Source: Burkholderia sp. 9120
GTDB taxonomy: Bacteria > Pseudomonadota > Gammaproteobacteria > Burkholderiales > Burkholderiaceae
Assembly (NCBI RefSeq): GCF_000745015.1
Contig: NZ_JQNA01000002.1
Coordinates: 5,146,001 to 5,210,000 of the forward strand
Direction: 5' to 3'
Length of the DNA: 64,000 nucleotides
Positions 1-9,012 of the stretch are shown piece by piece; the stretch's first letter is position 1; every line of letters begins with the position of its first letter. Below the pieces are notes generated by a model, which was not told the origin of the DNA, ran no database searches, and saw nothing but the letters and a program-made list of their open reading frames with translations. The position numbers and the translations under genes are program-made.

Positions 1-1457
1 AGCGCGGCGTTCTGCTGCGTGACCTCATCCATCTGCGAAACGGCCTGATTGACCTGCTCGATCCCACGGCTCTGCTCTTCCGAAGCCGCCGCGATCTCGT
101 TGACGATGTCGGAGACGCGCTTGATCGCCTGCTTGACCTGCCCCATCGTTTCGCCGACACCCGCGGCCTGGCGCGTGCCGCCGTCGATAATCGCGACCGA
201 CGACGTGATCAGTTCCTTGATCTCCTTCGCCGCCGAAGCCGAACGCTGGGCGAGGCTGCGCACTTCGCTCGCGACCACCGCGAATCCGCGTCCCTGTTCG
301 CCGGCGCGCGCCGCTTCCACCGCCGCGTTCAGCGCGAGGATATTGGTCTGGAATGCAATGCCTTCGATCACGCCGGTGATCTCCGAAATCTTGCTCGAAC
401 TGCCGCTGATCTGTTCGATCGTGCCGACCATCGCGCGCACCGCGTCGTCGCCCGTGTCGGCGAGACCGGTTGCGCCGGTGGCGAGGCTGCTCGCCTGACG
501 CGCGTTGTCGGCGTTCTGCTTCACCGTCTCGGTGAGTTGCGTCATGCTCGCCGCGGTTTCCTCGAGCGAGGCGGCCTGTTCTTCCGTACGCGCCGACAGA
601 TCCATATTGCCGGCCGCGATTTCACGCGAAGCGACCGTGACCGATTCCGTCGACGTCTGAATGCCGCGCACCGTCTGGGTAATCTGCCGGTCCATTGTAT
701 CGAGCGCTTGCAGCAACTGACCGAACTCGCCCTTCACATCCAGCACGATGCGGTTGTCCAGATTGCCGGCGGCGATCTCGTTGGCCACGCCGATCGCCCG
801 ATTGAGCGGACCGCCGATCGCGCGCAGCAGAAATATCGACGTCGCGACCATCACCGCGATGCCGGCGACCACCAGCCCGATCGCGATCATCAACGCGGTA
901 TTCGCGGTCGATTCACTGTCGGTGTTGAACTGTTTGGCCTGATCGACGTTGATCTTCAGATCGTCGCCGACCAGTGAGAGCAGCGTGTCGGACAACGCCG
1001 CCTGATCGTTCACCACCTTGGTGGCGCCGTCGTAATTGCCGGCCAGCAGCAGATCGGTCGCCTGGTCGGTGAGTTGCTTGAGTTGCGGCAACGCGTCCCG
1101 GACCTTGTCGGCCACGGCTCGCTCATCGGCCGCGCTGACGCGGGCCGGATAGTAGTCGGACCACGCGCCGTTCATGGCGTCGATGTCGGCATGAATGCCG
1201 TCGATCGTCTGCTTCGTCATGGCAGGATCGTGAAACACCTGGATGCGTCGCAGCTTCAGGCGAACCCGCAACTGGGCCGCGCGGAAGTTCGCCAGATCCA
1301 GAATCGGCACGGTCACGCCCGAATACGAATCGGTCACGTTCGACTTCAACTGCGAAATCGCCGACAGGCTGAAAACGCTGATCGCCGCCATCAGGACGAA
1401 GCAGACCCCCATCGCCAGCAGAATTTTGAAGCGGATCGTTTGGAAAAAACCATTCAT
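1..1457 (-). CDS. Methyl-accepting chemotaxis protein, 3' end cut by the window
   Basis: Transmembrane chemoreceptor that passes ligand signals to CheA/CheW. Read from the ATG at 1457 it begins [20 protein letters not shown], a first membrane helix, followed by a periplasmic helical region of the 4HB/Tar type and a second membrane segment near 840-900. The conserved signalling hairpin is visible: [14 protein letters not shown], then [20 protein letters not shown], then [21 protein letters not shown] purine-rich GGGGACTT lies just upstream of the start. The C-terminal end, where a CheR/CheB tether pentapeptide could sit, is outside the window. No che genes lie beside it, so it looks like a stand-alone receptor. 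The ligand cannot be inferred. The family call is very secure. Confidence 0.95.
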   Translation of the reverse strand, partial: MNGFFQTIRFKILLAMGVCFVLMAAISVFSLSAISQLKSNVTDSYSGVTVPILDLANFRAAQLRVRLKLRRIQVFHDPAMTKQTIDGIHADIDAMNGAWSDYYPARVSAADERAVADKVRDALPQLKQLTDQATDLLLAGNYDGATKVVNDQAALSDTLLSLVGDDLKINVDQAKQFNTDSESTANTALMIAIGLVVAGIAVMVATSIFLLRAIGGPLNRAIGVANEIAAGNLDNRIVLDVKGEFGQLLQALDTMDRQITQTVRGIQTSTESVTVASREIAAGNMDLSARTEEQAASLEETAASMTQLTETVKQNADNARQASSLATGATGLADTGDDAVRAMVGTIEQISGSSSKISEITGVIEGIAFQTNILALNAAVEAARAGEQGRGFAVVASEVRSLAQRSASAAKEIKELITSSVAIIDGGTRQAAGVGETMGQVKQAIKRVSDIVNEIAAASEEQSRGIEQVNQAVSQMDEVTQQNAA

Positions 1458-1827
1458 GTGAAGTCCCCTTTGGGCGGCGCATTGAACTCCTTAACGGCAT
1501 GGCGCCATGCATCTTGAGTGGAGGACTTCCATATTTTCCACTTTGCAAGCTAATAAAAAGGGATTGTTGGCAGATCGAAGGGAACCGGCTACGAATCGGT
1601 CACTGCGCCAGAAAGGTCTGTCTACCGGGCGATAGAGCAAAAAAATGCCGGCAGGGGCCGGCATGCAAGTCCTTCGTAGTCGGGGTACCGCGAAGGCGTT
1701 GAATCGGTTGATTCAAATTAGAGTGTATCACCAAGTTTCATATTTTCCATATTGCTCAGGTTTGCCGGGTTCTTGTCGATAGCCTAAGAATCGCCTATTG
1801 TGGCAAGCACCTAAAATTCATACCAAT
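1458..1827. other. Divergent intergenic region between the chemoreceptor and the HTH-GAF gene
   Basis: 370 bases without a convincing gene. It is more AT-rich than its surroundings and should hold promoters for both flanking genes. It contains two copies of CATATTTTCCA (1530-1540 and 1739-1749) and a hairpin with a U-tract on the minus strand (1639-1664) that is not behind any minus-strand gene. Confidence 0.6.
1639..1664 (-). terminator. Intrinsic terminator upstream of the chemoreceptor gene
   Basis: On the minus strand an 8-bp stem (ATGCCGGC / GCCGGCAT, arms 1645-1652 and 1657-1664, 4-base loop) is followed by seven U (the A run 1639-1645). No minus-strand gene lies upstream, so it would end a short leader or small RNA before the chemoreceptor gene, or act as an attenuator. 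Confidence 0.55.
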
Positions 1828-2943
1828 ATGGACGACCCCATCATCACCACCCGCGCGGCCGCCAAGTTGCTTGGCGTGTCGATCCGCACCGCGCAGGTGT
1901 GGATCGAACAGAACGCGATCGAGTCGTGGAAAACGCCGGGCGGCCACCGGCGCGTACGCCGCAGCGCCGTGACTGAATTGATGGGACGGCTCAAGCCGCA
2001 AACCGCGCAACCTTCCACGTTTGCCGTGATTCATGCGTCCGAGCATCGGCTCGGCCACTATTGCGACGTGCTCGCAGCCACGCCGGAATGCGCGGTGGTG
2101 GCCGACAGCGACGCTTACGCCGCGTTGCTGTCGATCGGCGTGCTGATGCCGTCGATCGTCATTGTCGAACTCAACCGGATGGACCGCGACCGCCTGACGA
2201 TGATCCGGCGCATCGGTCAGCATCCGGCGCTCGGCCACACTCAGTTGCTGGTGATCAGCCCGCTCGGCGCAGCGCATCTCGCGGCGGAAACGGAGCTCGG
2301 TGAGCGGCTGCATGTGCTGGGCGCGGAGTGGACCGAAGCGGAGTTGCAAACGCGCGTGCGGGATCTGCTCAGTCAGGGGGACGAGGCCGCGCGGCAGCCG
2401 GTGACGGTGGACGGTGCGCCGGACATGCCCGTGCCGGCCAACGAAGCGCGACGGCTGCAGGCCGTTGCCGCCGCGGGCCTGCTCGACACGCCGGAAGAAG
2501 ACGCCTTCGACGAGATCACGCAGTTCGCCGCGCAACTGTTCGACGCGCCGATCGCATTGCTCACGCTGCTCACGCCGGAGCGCCAGGTGTTCAAGTCGCA
2601 CTTTGGGCTCGAACGCGCGGAGACGCCGCGGTCGTGGGCGTTCTGCAATTTCACGATTCTCGAGAACGACGTGCTGGTCGCCGAAGATGCGGCAACCGAC
2701 GCCCGTTTCGCGCGGAATCCTTTCGTGACCGGCGAGCCGCATATTCGCTTCTACGCGGGTACGCCGGTGCGGGATGTGCAAGGCTATCCGCTCGGTTCGC
2801 TGTGCGTGCTCGACCGCGTGCCGAGACAATTCGACACCACGCAGAAGGCCAAACTCACGACGCTCGGCTCGCTCGCGTCGGATCGGATCAATTTGCGGAT
2901 CAGGGAGAGGCAGTTGCGCTGGGCGCAGAACAAGACGCATTGA
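1828..2943 (+). CDS. HTH (excisionase/MerR-like) - receiver-like - GAF domain protein
   Basis: A 371-residue three-part protein. Residues 5-50 form an excisionase-type helix-turn-helix (TTRAAAKLLGVSIRTAQVWI, then TPGGHRR). Residues 65-185 look like a response-regulator fold, but the strand that normally carries the phospho-acceptor Asp reads IVIVELNRM, with Glu at about 114, so it is probably not phosphorylated or is fixed in an active-like state. Residues 205-365 are a GAF domain of the type with NEARRLQAVAAAGLLDTPEE and FYAGTPVRD. It probably binds DNA and senses a small molecule or redox state; this is inferred from domains only. I chose the ATG at 1828; an in-frame TTG at 1798 adds ten unremarkable residues. 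The stop codon lies inside a 32-bp palindrome. Confidence 0.8.
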   Translation: MDDPIITTRAAAKLLGVSIRTAQVWIEQNAIESWKTPGGHRRVRRSAVTELMGRLKPQTAQPSTFAVIHASEHRLGHYCDVLAATPECAVVADSDAYAALLSIGVLMPSIVIVELNRMDRDRLTMIRRIGQHPALGHTQLLVISPLGAAHLAAETELGERLHVLGAEWTEAELQTRVRDLLSQGDEAARQPVTVDGAPDMPVPANEARRLQAVAAAGLLDTPEEDAFDEITQFAAQLFDAPIALLTLLTPERQVFKSHFGLERAETPRSWAFCNFTILENDVLVAEDAATDARFARNPFVTGEPHIRFYAGTPVRDVQGYPLGSLCVLDRVPRQFDTTQKAKLTTLGSLASDRINLRIRERQLRWAQNKTH

Positions 2944-2971
2944 GTGCATTGAATTTATTCAATGCACTCAA
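2940..2971. repeat. Perfect 32-bp palindrome overlapping the stop codon
   Basis: Arms of 15 bp (TTGAGTGCATTGAAT and its complement ATTCAATGCACTCAA) flank TT at 2955-2956. The TGA stop of the HTH-GAF gene is inside the left arm. No U-tract follows on either strand, so it is either a Rho-independent-like structure of weak type, an mRNA 3' protective stem or a protein-binding site between convergent genes. Confidence 0.75.
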
Positions 2972-3006
2972 CGGCGATACGAGCGAGCGTGGGTACGTCG
3001 CCGTCG

Positions 3007-3963
3007 CTAGCGCCGCACGAATGCCGAAATCACATCGACGATGGAATCGGCCAAAGGCAGATCAGGATTCGTATAGGTCGCGAAGTTTTCGCTCCGGTCG
3101 TCCGTGCGCACGGTTTTCAGCACATGGTTGGCGTTCGCCACCAGCGCCAGCTCGGCATGGGGGTCGGCTTGCTTGAGCCGTTCGGCGTCCGCGCGCGTGA
3201 CCTGAAGATCCCGCAGCCCTTGCACGATCAGCACCGGCTTCGCGTAACCGCTCAGCAGCGCGGCCGGATCGAGCGACAGTTCACTCATCAGAAACCGTTG
3301 CGCTTGCGGCCTGAACAGAGGCAACAACGCGGGATCGATCTGCGTTGCCGGCACGGTTCTGCCCGCTTCGAGCGACGCAATCACCGACATTGCGTTATCG
3401 AGAACCGGTGCGTTGGCCGGATTCGCTTTTAGTTGCTCCCTCAGCACAGTCGCGAGAGGGCGCCCCGCCGTGGCGACCAGAATCAGGCCGCAGATGGCTT
3501 GCGTGTCGCGCGCCGCCGTGAGCGCGACCAGGCCGCCCTCGCTATGGCCCAGCACCCACACGCACGACGCGCCAGTCCGTTGGCGGATGCTCGTCACCCA
3601 TGTGTGCACGTCGCTCGCGTAGTCGTCGATGCTCACGTTGTCGGCGTCGGCAATCGCCGACGCGCTGCCGAACATGCCGCGCTTGTCGATACGCACGCTC
3701 GCGATGCCGCGACTAGCCAACCCCTCAGCCAACATTCGATACGCCGACGTGCGAATCAGCGGGCCGTCGCCGTTACGGTCCGTCGGACCGGAACCCGGCA
3801 GGATCAGCACGACCGGCGCCGACGCAGATTGCGCTGCGGACGACAGCAGCGTGCCGCGCAATGGGCCGTGCGGCCCCAGTGCGTCGACGTCACGCTGAAC
3901 GAACGGCACTAACGCGGCCGACTGAATGGCGGCCGCCATCGCGACAGCAGCAAGTAGGGGCAT
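3007..3963 (-). CDS. Secreted alpha/beta hydrolase
   Basis: 318 residues. A short hydrophobic N-terminus (MPLLAAVAMAAAIQSAALVP) suggests export or a membrane anchor. The alpha/beta-hydrolase core is clear: oxyanion-region ILPGSGPTDRNGDG (54-67), nucleophile elbow GHSEGG with Ser141, and a late NANHVLK segment supplying the catalytic His. This arrangement is common in serine hydrolases annotated as dienelactone-hydrolase-like or BAAT/acyl-CoA thioester hydrolase-like esterases. Substrate unknown. It is convergent with the HTH-GAF gene and lies 36 bases beyond the end of the DUF2322 gene on the same strand, so the two may be co-transcribed. Confidence 0.85.
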   Translation of the reverse strand: MPLLAAVAMAAAIQSAALVPFVQRDVDALGPHGPLRGTLLSSAAQSASAPVVLILPGSGPTDRNGDGPLIRTSAYRMLAEGLASRGIASVRIDKRGMFGSASAIADADNVSIDDYASDVHTWVTSIRQRTGASCVWVLGHSEGGLVALTAARDTQAICGLILVATAGRPLATVLREQLKANPANAPVLDNAMSVIASLEAGRTVPATQIDPALLPLFRPQAQRFLMSELSLDPAALLSGYAKPVLIVQGLRDLQVTRADAERLKQADPHAELALVANANHVLKTVRTDDRSENFATYTNPDLPLADSIVDVISAFVRR

Positions 3964-3998
3964 GAGCGCGTCCGTTCAGGCGGCGGTTTAGGCTGCGG

Positions 3999-4331
3999 TC
4001 AGGCCGCTGCTACCACGTTGATCCGCAACGCCGGGCCGCCCGCCACGATCGCGAGCAGCAGGTCGACGTTCGGATGCGCGCCCGGACGATTACGCGCGTC
4101 GGCGGTGTGCTCCGCGAACAGCGCGAGACCCTGCCCGGCCGCGTTGGCGTCCAGCGTACCGAACGTCTGCTGCAGGTAGTGATACACCGCGAGCGAGCCC
4201 TGCTTGCCCGGCTTGTTCTCGATGCTCGCCACCACGGCGCCATTGCCGTCGATCAGATCGATACGCGCGACGCCGTCGATAGCGGGCATTTGCGCGAGGT
4301 TGTCCTTGAATACGTTGCTCGGTTGAATCAC
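3999..4331 (-). CDS. DUF2322 family protein
   Basis: A 110-residue protein matching my memory of the DUF2322 family (IQPSNVFKDNLAQMPAIDGV at the N-terminus; NKPGKQGSLAVYHYL in the middle; HPNVDLLL near the end). Function is not known. The start is GTG at 4331, chosen because AAGGAG stands nine bases upstream. No signal peptide or membrane segment, so cytosolic. Same strand as the downstream hydrolase. Confidence 0.75.
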   Translation of the reverse strand: MIQPSNVFKDNLAQMPAIDGVARIDLIDGNGAVVASIENKPGKQGSLAVYHYLQQTFGTLDANAAGQGLALFAEHTADARNRPGAHPNVDLLLAIVAGGPALRINVVAAA

Positions 4332-4405
4332 TGAAACTACTCCTTGTGTTCGGAAAATTGCATCGCGGGCCGTATCTTATCCGATAGGCCACGCCGCAAT
4401 TGCCG

Positions 4406-6331
4406 TCACGGCGTCCAGCGATGCACCACGATACTCGAACCGTTGTAGTTGTCTTTCGTGATCACGTACTCGCCCGAGGCGCGCAGAAACGCCCGCAGCC
4501 CATACATCGAATCGACGTCGTTACCCACGTCCACGGTCGCCGGACTCGCATTGATCAACGTGGTGTCGAGCTGGCCCGTGGTCAGATTGAACGCGTCGAT
4601 ATTGGGCACCGTGTGCACGTAGCCGACGAACAGATAATTGCCTGCTGCGGCGATCGACTTCGGATTCGCGCTGCTGAGGGTGATCACCGGATTAGGCCGC
4701 GTCGTGTTGCCCGCGCTCCATCCGTGATAAACCTCGATGCGCGATTGCATCGCCGTCCAGTCCCAACTGCCGGCAATGCCTTGGGCGAGAATCATCGTGT
4801 CGCTTTCAGGCAGGTAGAGAATGCGCGTCAACGGCCGGATGGTCTGCGGAATGGAGATCGTCACGGCCGGTCCCCATAGCGGCTTGCCCGTGCCGTCGAA
4901 ACCGCTCAACGGGTAGTGATAAATGTGGTTCGTGCGGTCCAGACCTGCCCACACATCGCCCCGGCTGTCGATACAAAAGCCACCCGTGACCTGGCGATCC
5001 GTATTGAACGTCGTGCCCGGAATCGACGCGTCCGGAATCGCGATATAGCCGCTCGCCGCGTTGAAATGATAGAAGTAGAAGATGCCGGGATTCTGCCCGG
5101 ACGCCACCAGAATCCGGTTGCCGCCCACCGTGACGAGTTGCCCGAAATGCTCGTCGCGTTGCGTGTCGTTCATGTTCAGACGCGGGTCGGACGGATAGGT
5201 AAACGGATCGACCGTATTCGCGACAAAGGTGCCGCCCGCTGTGCCGGTGTAGATGTGCGCGCCGCTGTAGAAATAGGCGCCATCCGTCGACGGATCCGGT
5301 GCGGCGACCGCCTCGAAATTCAACGCCTGCAGCTTCCATTGCAGATTGCCGTTGCTGTCGTACGCGTGCAGATCGGTCACGCCGTTGCGGCCCATGTCCC
5401 AGCTACCGCCCCACGGATTGTTGAGCACGTACAGATTGCCGGCCGCGTCTTTGCCGATGCCCGCGACGCGCGTGAAGCGCTTGTCGCCCACCTGGCCTTT
5501 AATGCCGCTGGTGGTGTCGAGATAGCCGCCCTGAATGCCGAATGTGCCGACAAGCGTCGGTGCAGCCGCGATGTTGTACAGCTTGATGTTCATATCGGGG
5601 CCCTGGTCGCCGACCAGCAGTTGCCCGGACGTGGCGTCGAAATACAACGCGGACGGTCGCGACGTGGCGGCCATCTGGATCGTGTTCAGCGTCACGCCGG
5701 CCGGGCTGAATTCGACGATCGTGCCCGTGCTTTGCTGCGCGACCCAAAGATTACCCGCGCTATCCAACGCAAGCGCGCCGGGGCTCGTTATCGTCATGTC
5801 ACGCTGCCAGACGCCGTCGGTCGTGAACACGCGCACGCGATTGCCGAAGAAGTCGCTCGCATACAGCAGCGAGCCGGCGGTCGCGAGGCCGGTAATGACA
5901 TCGGCATGCGGCACGGCCGTCCAGACGCTGACAGGAATCACCAGATCGCGCGCCTGCGTCGCGCGGTTGTAGCGCCCGACCGACCCGCTGCCGAACGAGC
6001 GGTTGTACTGCAAGGCCGCGAAGATCGACGTGGCGTTGCCCGTGATCGCACTGCCCTGAAAATCGGCATGCGTGCCGATCGAGCCGGCGCTTTGCCCGTT
6101 CTGATAGATCGCGACGCCGCCTTCGTTTTCATCCCACAGCGACGCGGTGTAGATCACGCCTTCAGGCGCGACCCACAGCGAGCGCGCGCCGTTGCCTACG
6201 TGCGTGGCGAGCGTGCCGAAGGTGTTTGCCAGCCAGTCGGTGGTGTATTGCGCGCGGCTGGCCGATGAGAACAACGTGAGCGTGGCGAACATCACGCAAA
6301 AAAGTACGGGGTAAAACCGATGCCTGACCAT
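4406..6331 (-). CDS. Secreted NHL/SMP-30-like beta-propeller protein
   Basis: 641 residues from the ATG at 6331, which opens a typical signal peptide (MVRHRFYPVLFCVMFATLTL, cleavage probably after SSASRAQ). The rest is built of repeated strands such as DSAGNLWVAQQSTGTIVEF, DAAGNLYVLNNPWGG and DSRGDVWAGLDRTNHIYHYP, the hallmark of six-bladed NHL or streptavidin-lyase-type propellers. No catalytic motif is evident, so a binding or structural role outside the cytoplasm is likely. The open frame extends upstream to 6505 but that stretch lacks a good start. Same strand as DUF2322, 74 bases ahead of it. Exact role unknown. Confidence 0.75.
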   Translation of the reverse strand: MVRHRFYPVLFCVMFATLTLFSSASRAQYTTDWLANTFGTLATHVGNGARSLWVAPEGVIYTASLWDENEGGVAIYQNGQSAGSIGTHADFQGSAITGNATSIFAALQYNRSFGSGSVGRYNRATQARDLVIPVSVWTAVPHADVITGLATAGSLLYASDFFGNRVRVFTTDGVWQRDMTITSPGALALDSAGNLWVAQQSTGTIVEFSPAGVTLNTIQMAATSRPSALYFDATSGQLLVGDQGPDMNIKLYNIAAAPTLVGTFGIQGGYLDTTSGIKGQVGDKRFTRVAGIGKDAAGNLYVLNNPWGGSWDMGRNGVTDLHAYDSNGNLQWKLQALNFEAVAAPDPSTDGAYFYSGAHIYTGTAGGTFVANTVDPFTYPSDPRLNMNDTQRDEHFGQLVTVGGNRILVASGQNPGIFYFYHFNAASGYIAIPDASIPGTTFNTDRQVTGGFCIDSRGDVWAGLDRTNHIYHYPLSGFDGTGKPLWGPAVTISIPQTIRPLTRILYLPESDTMILAQGIAGSWDWTAMQSRIEVYHGWSAGNTTRPNPVITLSSANPKSIAAAGNYLFVGYVHTVPNIDAFNLTTGQLDTTLINASPATVDVGNDVDSMYGLRAFLRASGEYVITKDNYNGSSIVVHRWTP

Positions 6332-7093
6332 GCGTAACGCGCTCCGAACACTATCTGCTGGCCAATGTACAACGTCAGATATGAAAAAATATTCAATCGT
6401 CTGAGGAAAAAAATACCGCACACATGGCGCGTCTACGCGGTCGACATACAAGGAGAAATCTGGCGCTAGCGCGGCGTGGTCAACGCGACATGGCGAACAC
6501 CGCAAGCGCGGTCCTCACGTCATGACGTGACCGCGCTGCCAATGCGCGCTGCGATCTGCGCGAATAGCGCGCTTCAGCGCGACGAACGCAAGGCCACTCG
6601 CCAAATTCGGAAATAATCACATTACCCGAATCCAATTACGGTAAGAATGAGATCGTGAATCGCATAATAAGCTTTTTACTTTCATCAATAAGCGAGATTC
6701 GAATTATAAAACCGAAATGAAATTGTAATTTAAATCGAAAGTTGAGATCAAAATAGTTAATTAGACTTTCGCCTCCATTTCGCGTCAGAACAAGCCAGCA
6801 GCGGCTACCATCATCCAATTTGCATCATAAATTCGAAATAAAACAACCGCTTCAATCGAAATGATGGTTCAAATACGGATAACTCGCCTGCTCATCAACT
6901 ATCCATTCTGATAGGTACCGACTCCGTGTAATGAACGGTAATTTTGCGTCGCTCACGATATTTAACCGAGCACCCCTTAATTACTACCCATAACTGCGCC
7001 GCGAGACGGTATTCCCTTTTTATTCAAATTCGACCGGAATTACCCACAAGGTAGATTCCGGCGTCTCCTCGCGCTGTTGTCTCAGGAGGTCAC
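6332..7093. other. AT-rich 760-base intergenic region before the S53 peptidase
   Basis: From about 6600 to 7050 the base composition is markedly richer in A and T than anywhere else in the window. A short open frame at 6636-6818 has no family resemblance and no ribosome-binding site, so I do not call it. The region must hold the peptidase promoter and that of the leftward propeller gene, and its composition would suit binding by H-NS/MvaT-type silencers. Confidence 0.55.
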
Positions 7094-8866
7094 ATGAAAT
7101 CGTCAATCGTCAATCGAACGGCTTTCGGCCTGAAGCGTCACGCGGCCGTTGCCTTGCCTCTCGCCATGGCTTCGTGCGCCGTGTTCGCGGCGTCGGCGCC
7201 GTCGTCCACCTTGTGGACGACGACCGACACGAAGGCGTTCGTCACGCCCAGCCAGGTGCAGACGCGCTCGCTCAGCGCCACGCCCCTGCTCGAACTCGCC
7301 GCCGGCGAGAGCACGCATATCGTGGTCAGCCTCAAGCTTCGCGACGAGGCGAAGCTGAAGGCGTTCGCGCAGTCGGTCAATCAACCGGGCAACGCGCAGT
7401 TCGGCAAGTTCCTCAAGCGTCAGCAGTTCATCGATCAGTACGCGCCGACCGAAGTGCAGGTGCAACAGGTCGTCGCGCATCTGCGCAAGAACGGCTTCGT
7501 CAACATCAGGGTCGCGGCGAACCGCCTGCTGATCTCCGCCGACGGCAGCGCCGGCGCGGTCAAAGCGGCCTTCAATACGCCGTTGGTGCGCTATCAGTTG
7601 AACGGCAAGAGCGGCTACGCGAATATCGCGGCGGCGCAAGTGCCGCAGAACCTCGGCGAGATCGTCGGCTCGGTGCTGGGCCTGCAGAACGTCGCGCGTG
7701 CGCATCCGCTGCTGAAGATCGGCAACCGCTCGGCGGCGAAGACGCTGGCCTCCGGCACCGCGAAAGCGCACTACCCGACGGAATTCCCGGCGATCTATGA
7801 CGCCACCAGCCTGCCCACCGCCGCGAACACCACGGTCGGCATCATCACGCAAGGCGGTGTGTCGCAAACGCTGCAAGACTTGCAGCAGTTCACCAGCGCG
7901 AACAACCTCGCCTCGGTCAACACGCAGGCGATCCAGACCGGCTCGCCCGATGGCGACTACAGCGACGACCAGGACGGCCAGGGCGAGTGGGATCTCGACA
8001 GTCAGTCGATCGTCGGCTCGGCGGGCGGCGCCGTGCAACAACTGCTGTTCTATATGGCCGACGACAGCGCGTCGGGCAACACCGGCCTCACGCAAGCGTT
8101 CAACCAGGCCGTCTCCGACGACACCGCCAAGGTGATCAACGTGTCGCTCGGCTGGTGCGAAGCGGACGCGAACGCGGACGGCACGCTGCAAGCCGAAGAC
8201 CGCATCTTCGCGGCCGGCGCCGCGCAAGGCCAGACGTTCTCGGTGTCGTCCGGCGACGAAGGCGTGTACGAATGCAACAACCGCGGCTATCCGGACGGCA
8301 GCACGTATTCGGTGTCGTGGCCGGCGTCGTCGCCGAACGTGATCGCGGTCGGCGGCACGACGCTTTACACGACCTCGGGCGGCGCATGGTCGAACGAGAC
8401 CGTGTGGAACGAAGGGCTCGACGGCAACGGCAAGCTGTGGGCCACCGGTGGCGGCTTCAGTTCATTCGAGAGCAAGCCGTCGTGGCAGTCCGTGGTGACC
8501 GGCACGCCGGGCCAGCGTCTGCTGCCGGACATTTCGTTCGACGCGGCGCAAAGCACGGGCGCGATGATTTACAACTACGGTCAGCTTCAGCAGATCGGCG
8601 GCACGAGTCTCGCCTCGCCGATTTTCGTCGGACTGTGGGCGCGCGTGCAGAGCGCCAATTCGAACAGCCTCGGTTTCCCGGCGGCCAGTTTGTACAGCGC
8701 GATCAAAGCGACGCCGTCGATCGTGCATGACGTGAAGTCGGGCAATAACGGCTACAGCGGTTACGGCTATAAGGCAGGCACGGGCTGGGACTATCCCACG
8801 GGATGGGGCAGCGTGGATATCGCGAAGCTCGCTTCGTATATCAGCAGCCATTCGTTCAGGAAGTAA
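7094..8866 (+). CDS. S53 family (sedolisin / pseudomonalisin-type) peptidase precursor
   Basis: 590 residues, a secreted serine-carboxyl peptidase active at acid pH in known relatives. A long signal region (1-34) is followed by an activation propeptide (about 45-205, kumamolisin-type) and the catalytic domain. The catalytic triad is intact: Glu298 and Asp302 in GEWDLDSQS, and Ser505 in GGTSLASP; the oxyanion Asp388 lies in SSGDEG. The C-terminal calcium site is also present (HDVKSGNNG, AGTGWDYPTGWGSVD). The start is fixed by AGGAGGT ending three bases before the ATG. It stands alone downstream of an AT-rich gap, suggesting dedicated regulation. Confidence 0.93.
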   Translation: MKSSIVNRTAFGLKRHAAVALPLAMASCAVFAASAPSSTLWTTTDTKAFVTPSQVQTRSLSATPLLELAAGESTHIVVSLKLRDEAKLKAFAQSVNQPGNAQFGKFLKRQQFIDQYAPTEVQVQQVVAHLRKNGFVNIRVAANRLLISADGSAGAVKAAFNTPLVRYQLNGKSGYANIAAAQVPQNLGEIVGSVLGLQNVARAHPLLKIGNRSAAKTLASGTAKAHYPTEFPAIYDATSLPTAANTTVGIITQGGVSQTLQDLQQFTSANNLASVNTQAIQTGSPDGDYSDDQDGQGEWDLDSQSIVGSAGGAVQQLLFYMADDSASGNTGLTQAFNQAVSDDTAKVINVSLGWCEADANADGTLQAEDRIFAAGAAQGQTFSVSSGDEGVYECNNRGYPDGSTYSVSWPASSPNVIAVGGTTLYTTSGGAWSNETVWNEGLDGNGKLWATGGGFSSFESKPSWQSVVTGTPGQRLLPDISFDAAQSTGAMIYNYGQLQQIGGTSLASPIFVGLWARVQSANSNSLGFPAASLYSAIKATPSIVHDVKSGNNGYSGYGYKAGTGWDYPTGWGSVDIAKLASYISSHSFRK

Positions 8867-8906
8867 GCACTCGGGCCGGCTCGTGATGAGCTGAGCGCTT
8901 GAGCGG

Positions 8907-8945
8907 GCGCCGATGATGCGGTGGGTTAAACCAGGTCATCGGCGC
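8907..8945. repeat. Inverted repeat after the S53 peptidase gene
   Basis: Arms GCGCCGATGA (8907-8916) and TCATCGGCGC (8936-8945) could fold a stem around a 19-base loop. No U-tract follows. It lies between convergent genes and may be a 3' stem. Further right, 8983-9003 carries a heptamer repeated three times (GCGCATC, GCGCATC, GCGCGTC). Confidence 0.5.
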
Positions 8946-9012
8946 TCGAACGATTCATGCGTCTTTCACGTCTGCGCGTATTGCGCATCGCGCATCGCGC
9001 GTCGCGTTTGGC

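Noticed and set aside
6636..6818. Possible 60-residue small protein in the AT-rich gap
   Set aside because: No ribosome-binding site and no family resemblance; AT-rich DNA can yield such frames by chance.
8983..9003. Heptamer repeat as a CRISPR-like or variable repeat
   Set aside because: Only three short degenerate units without spacers; simple GC-rich low complexity.
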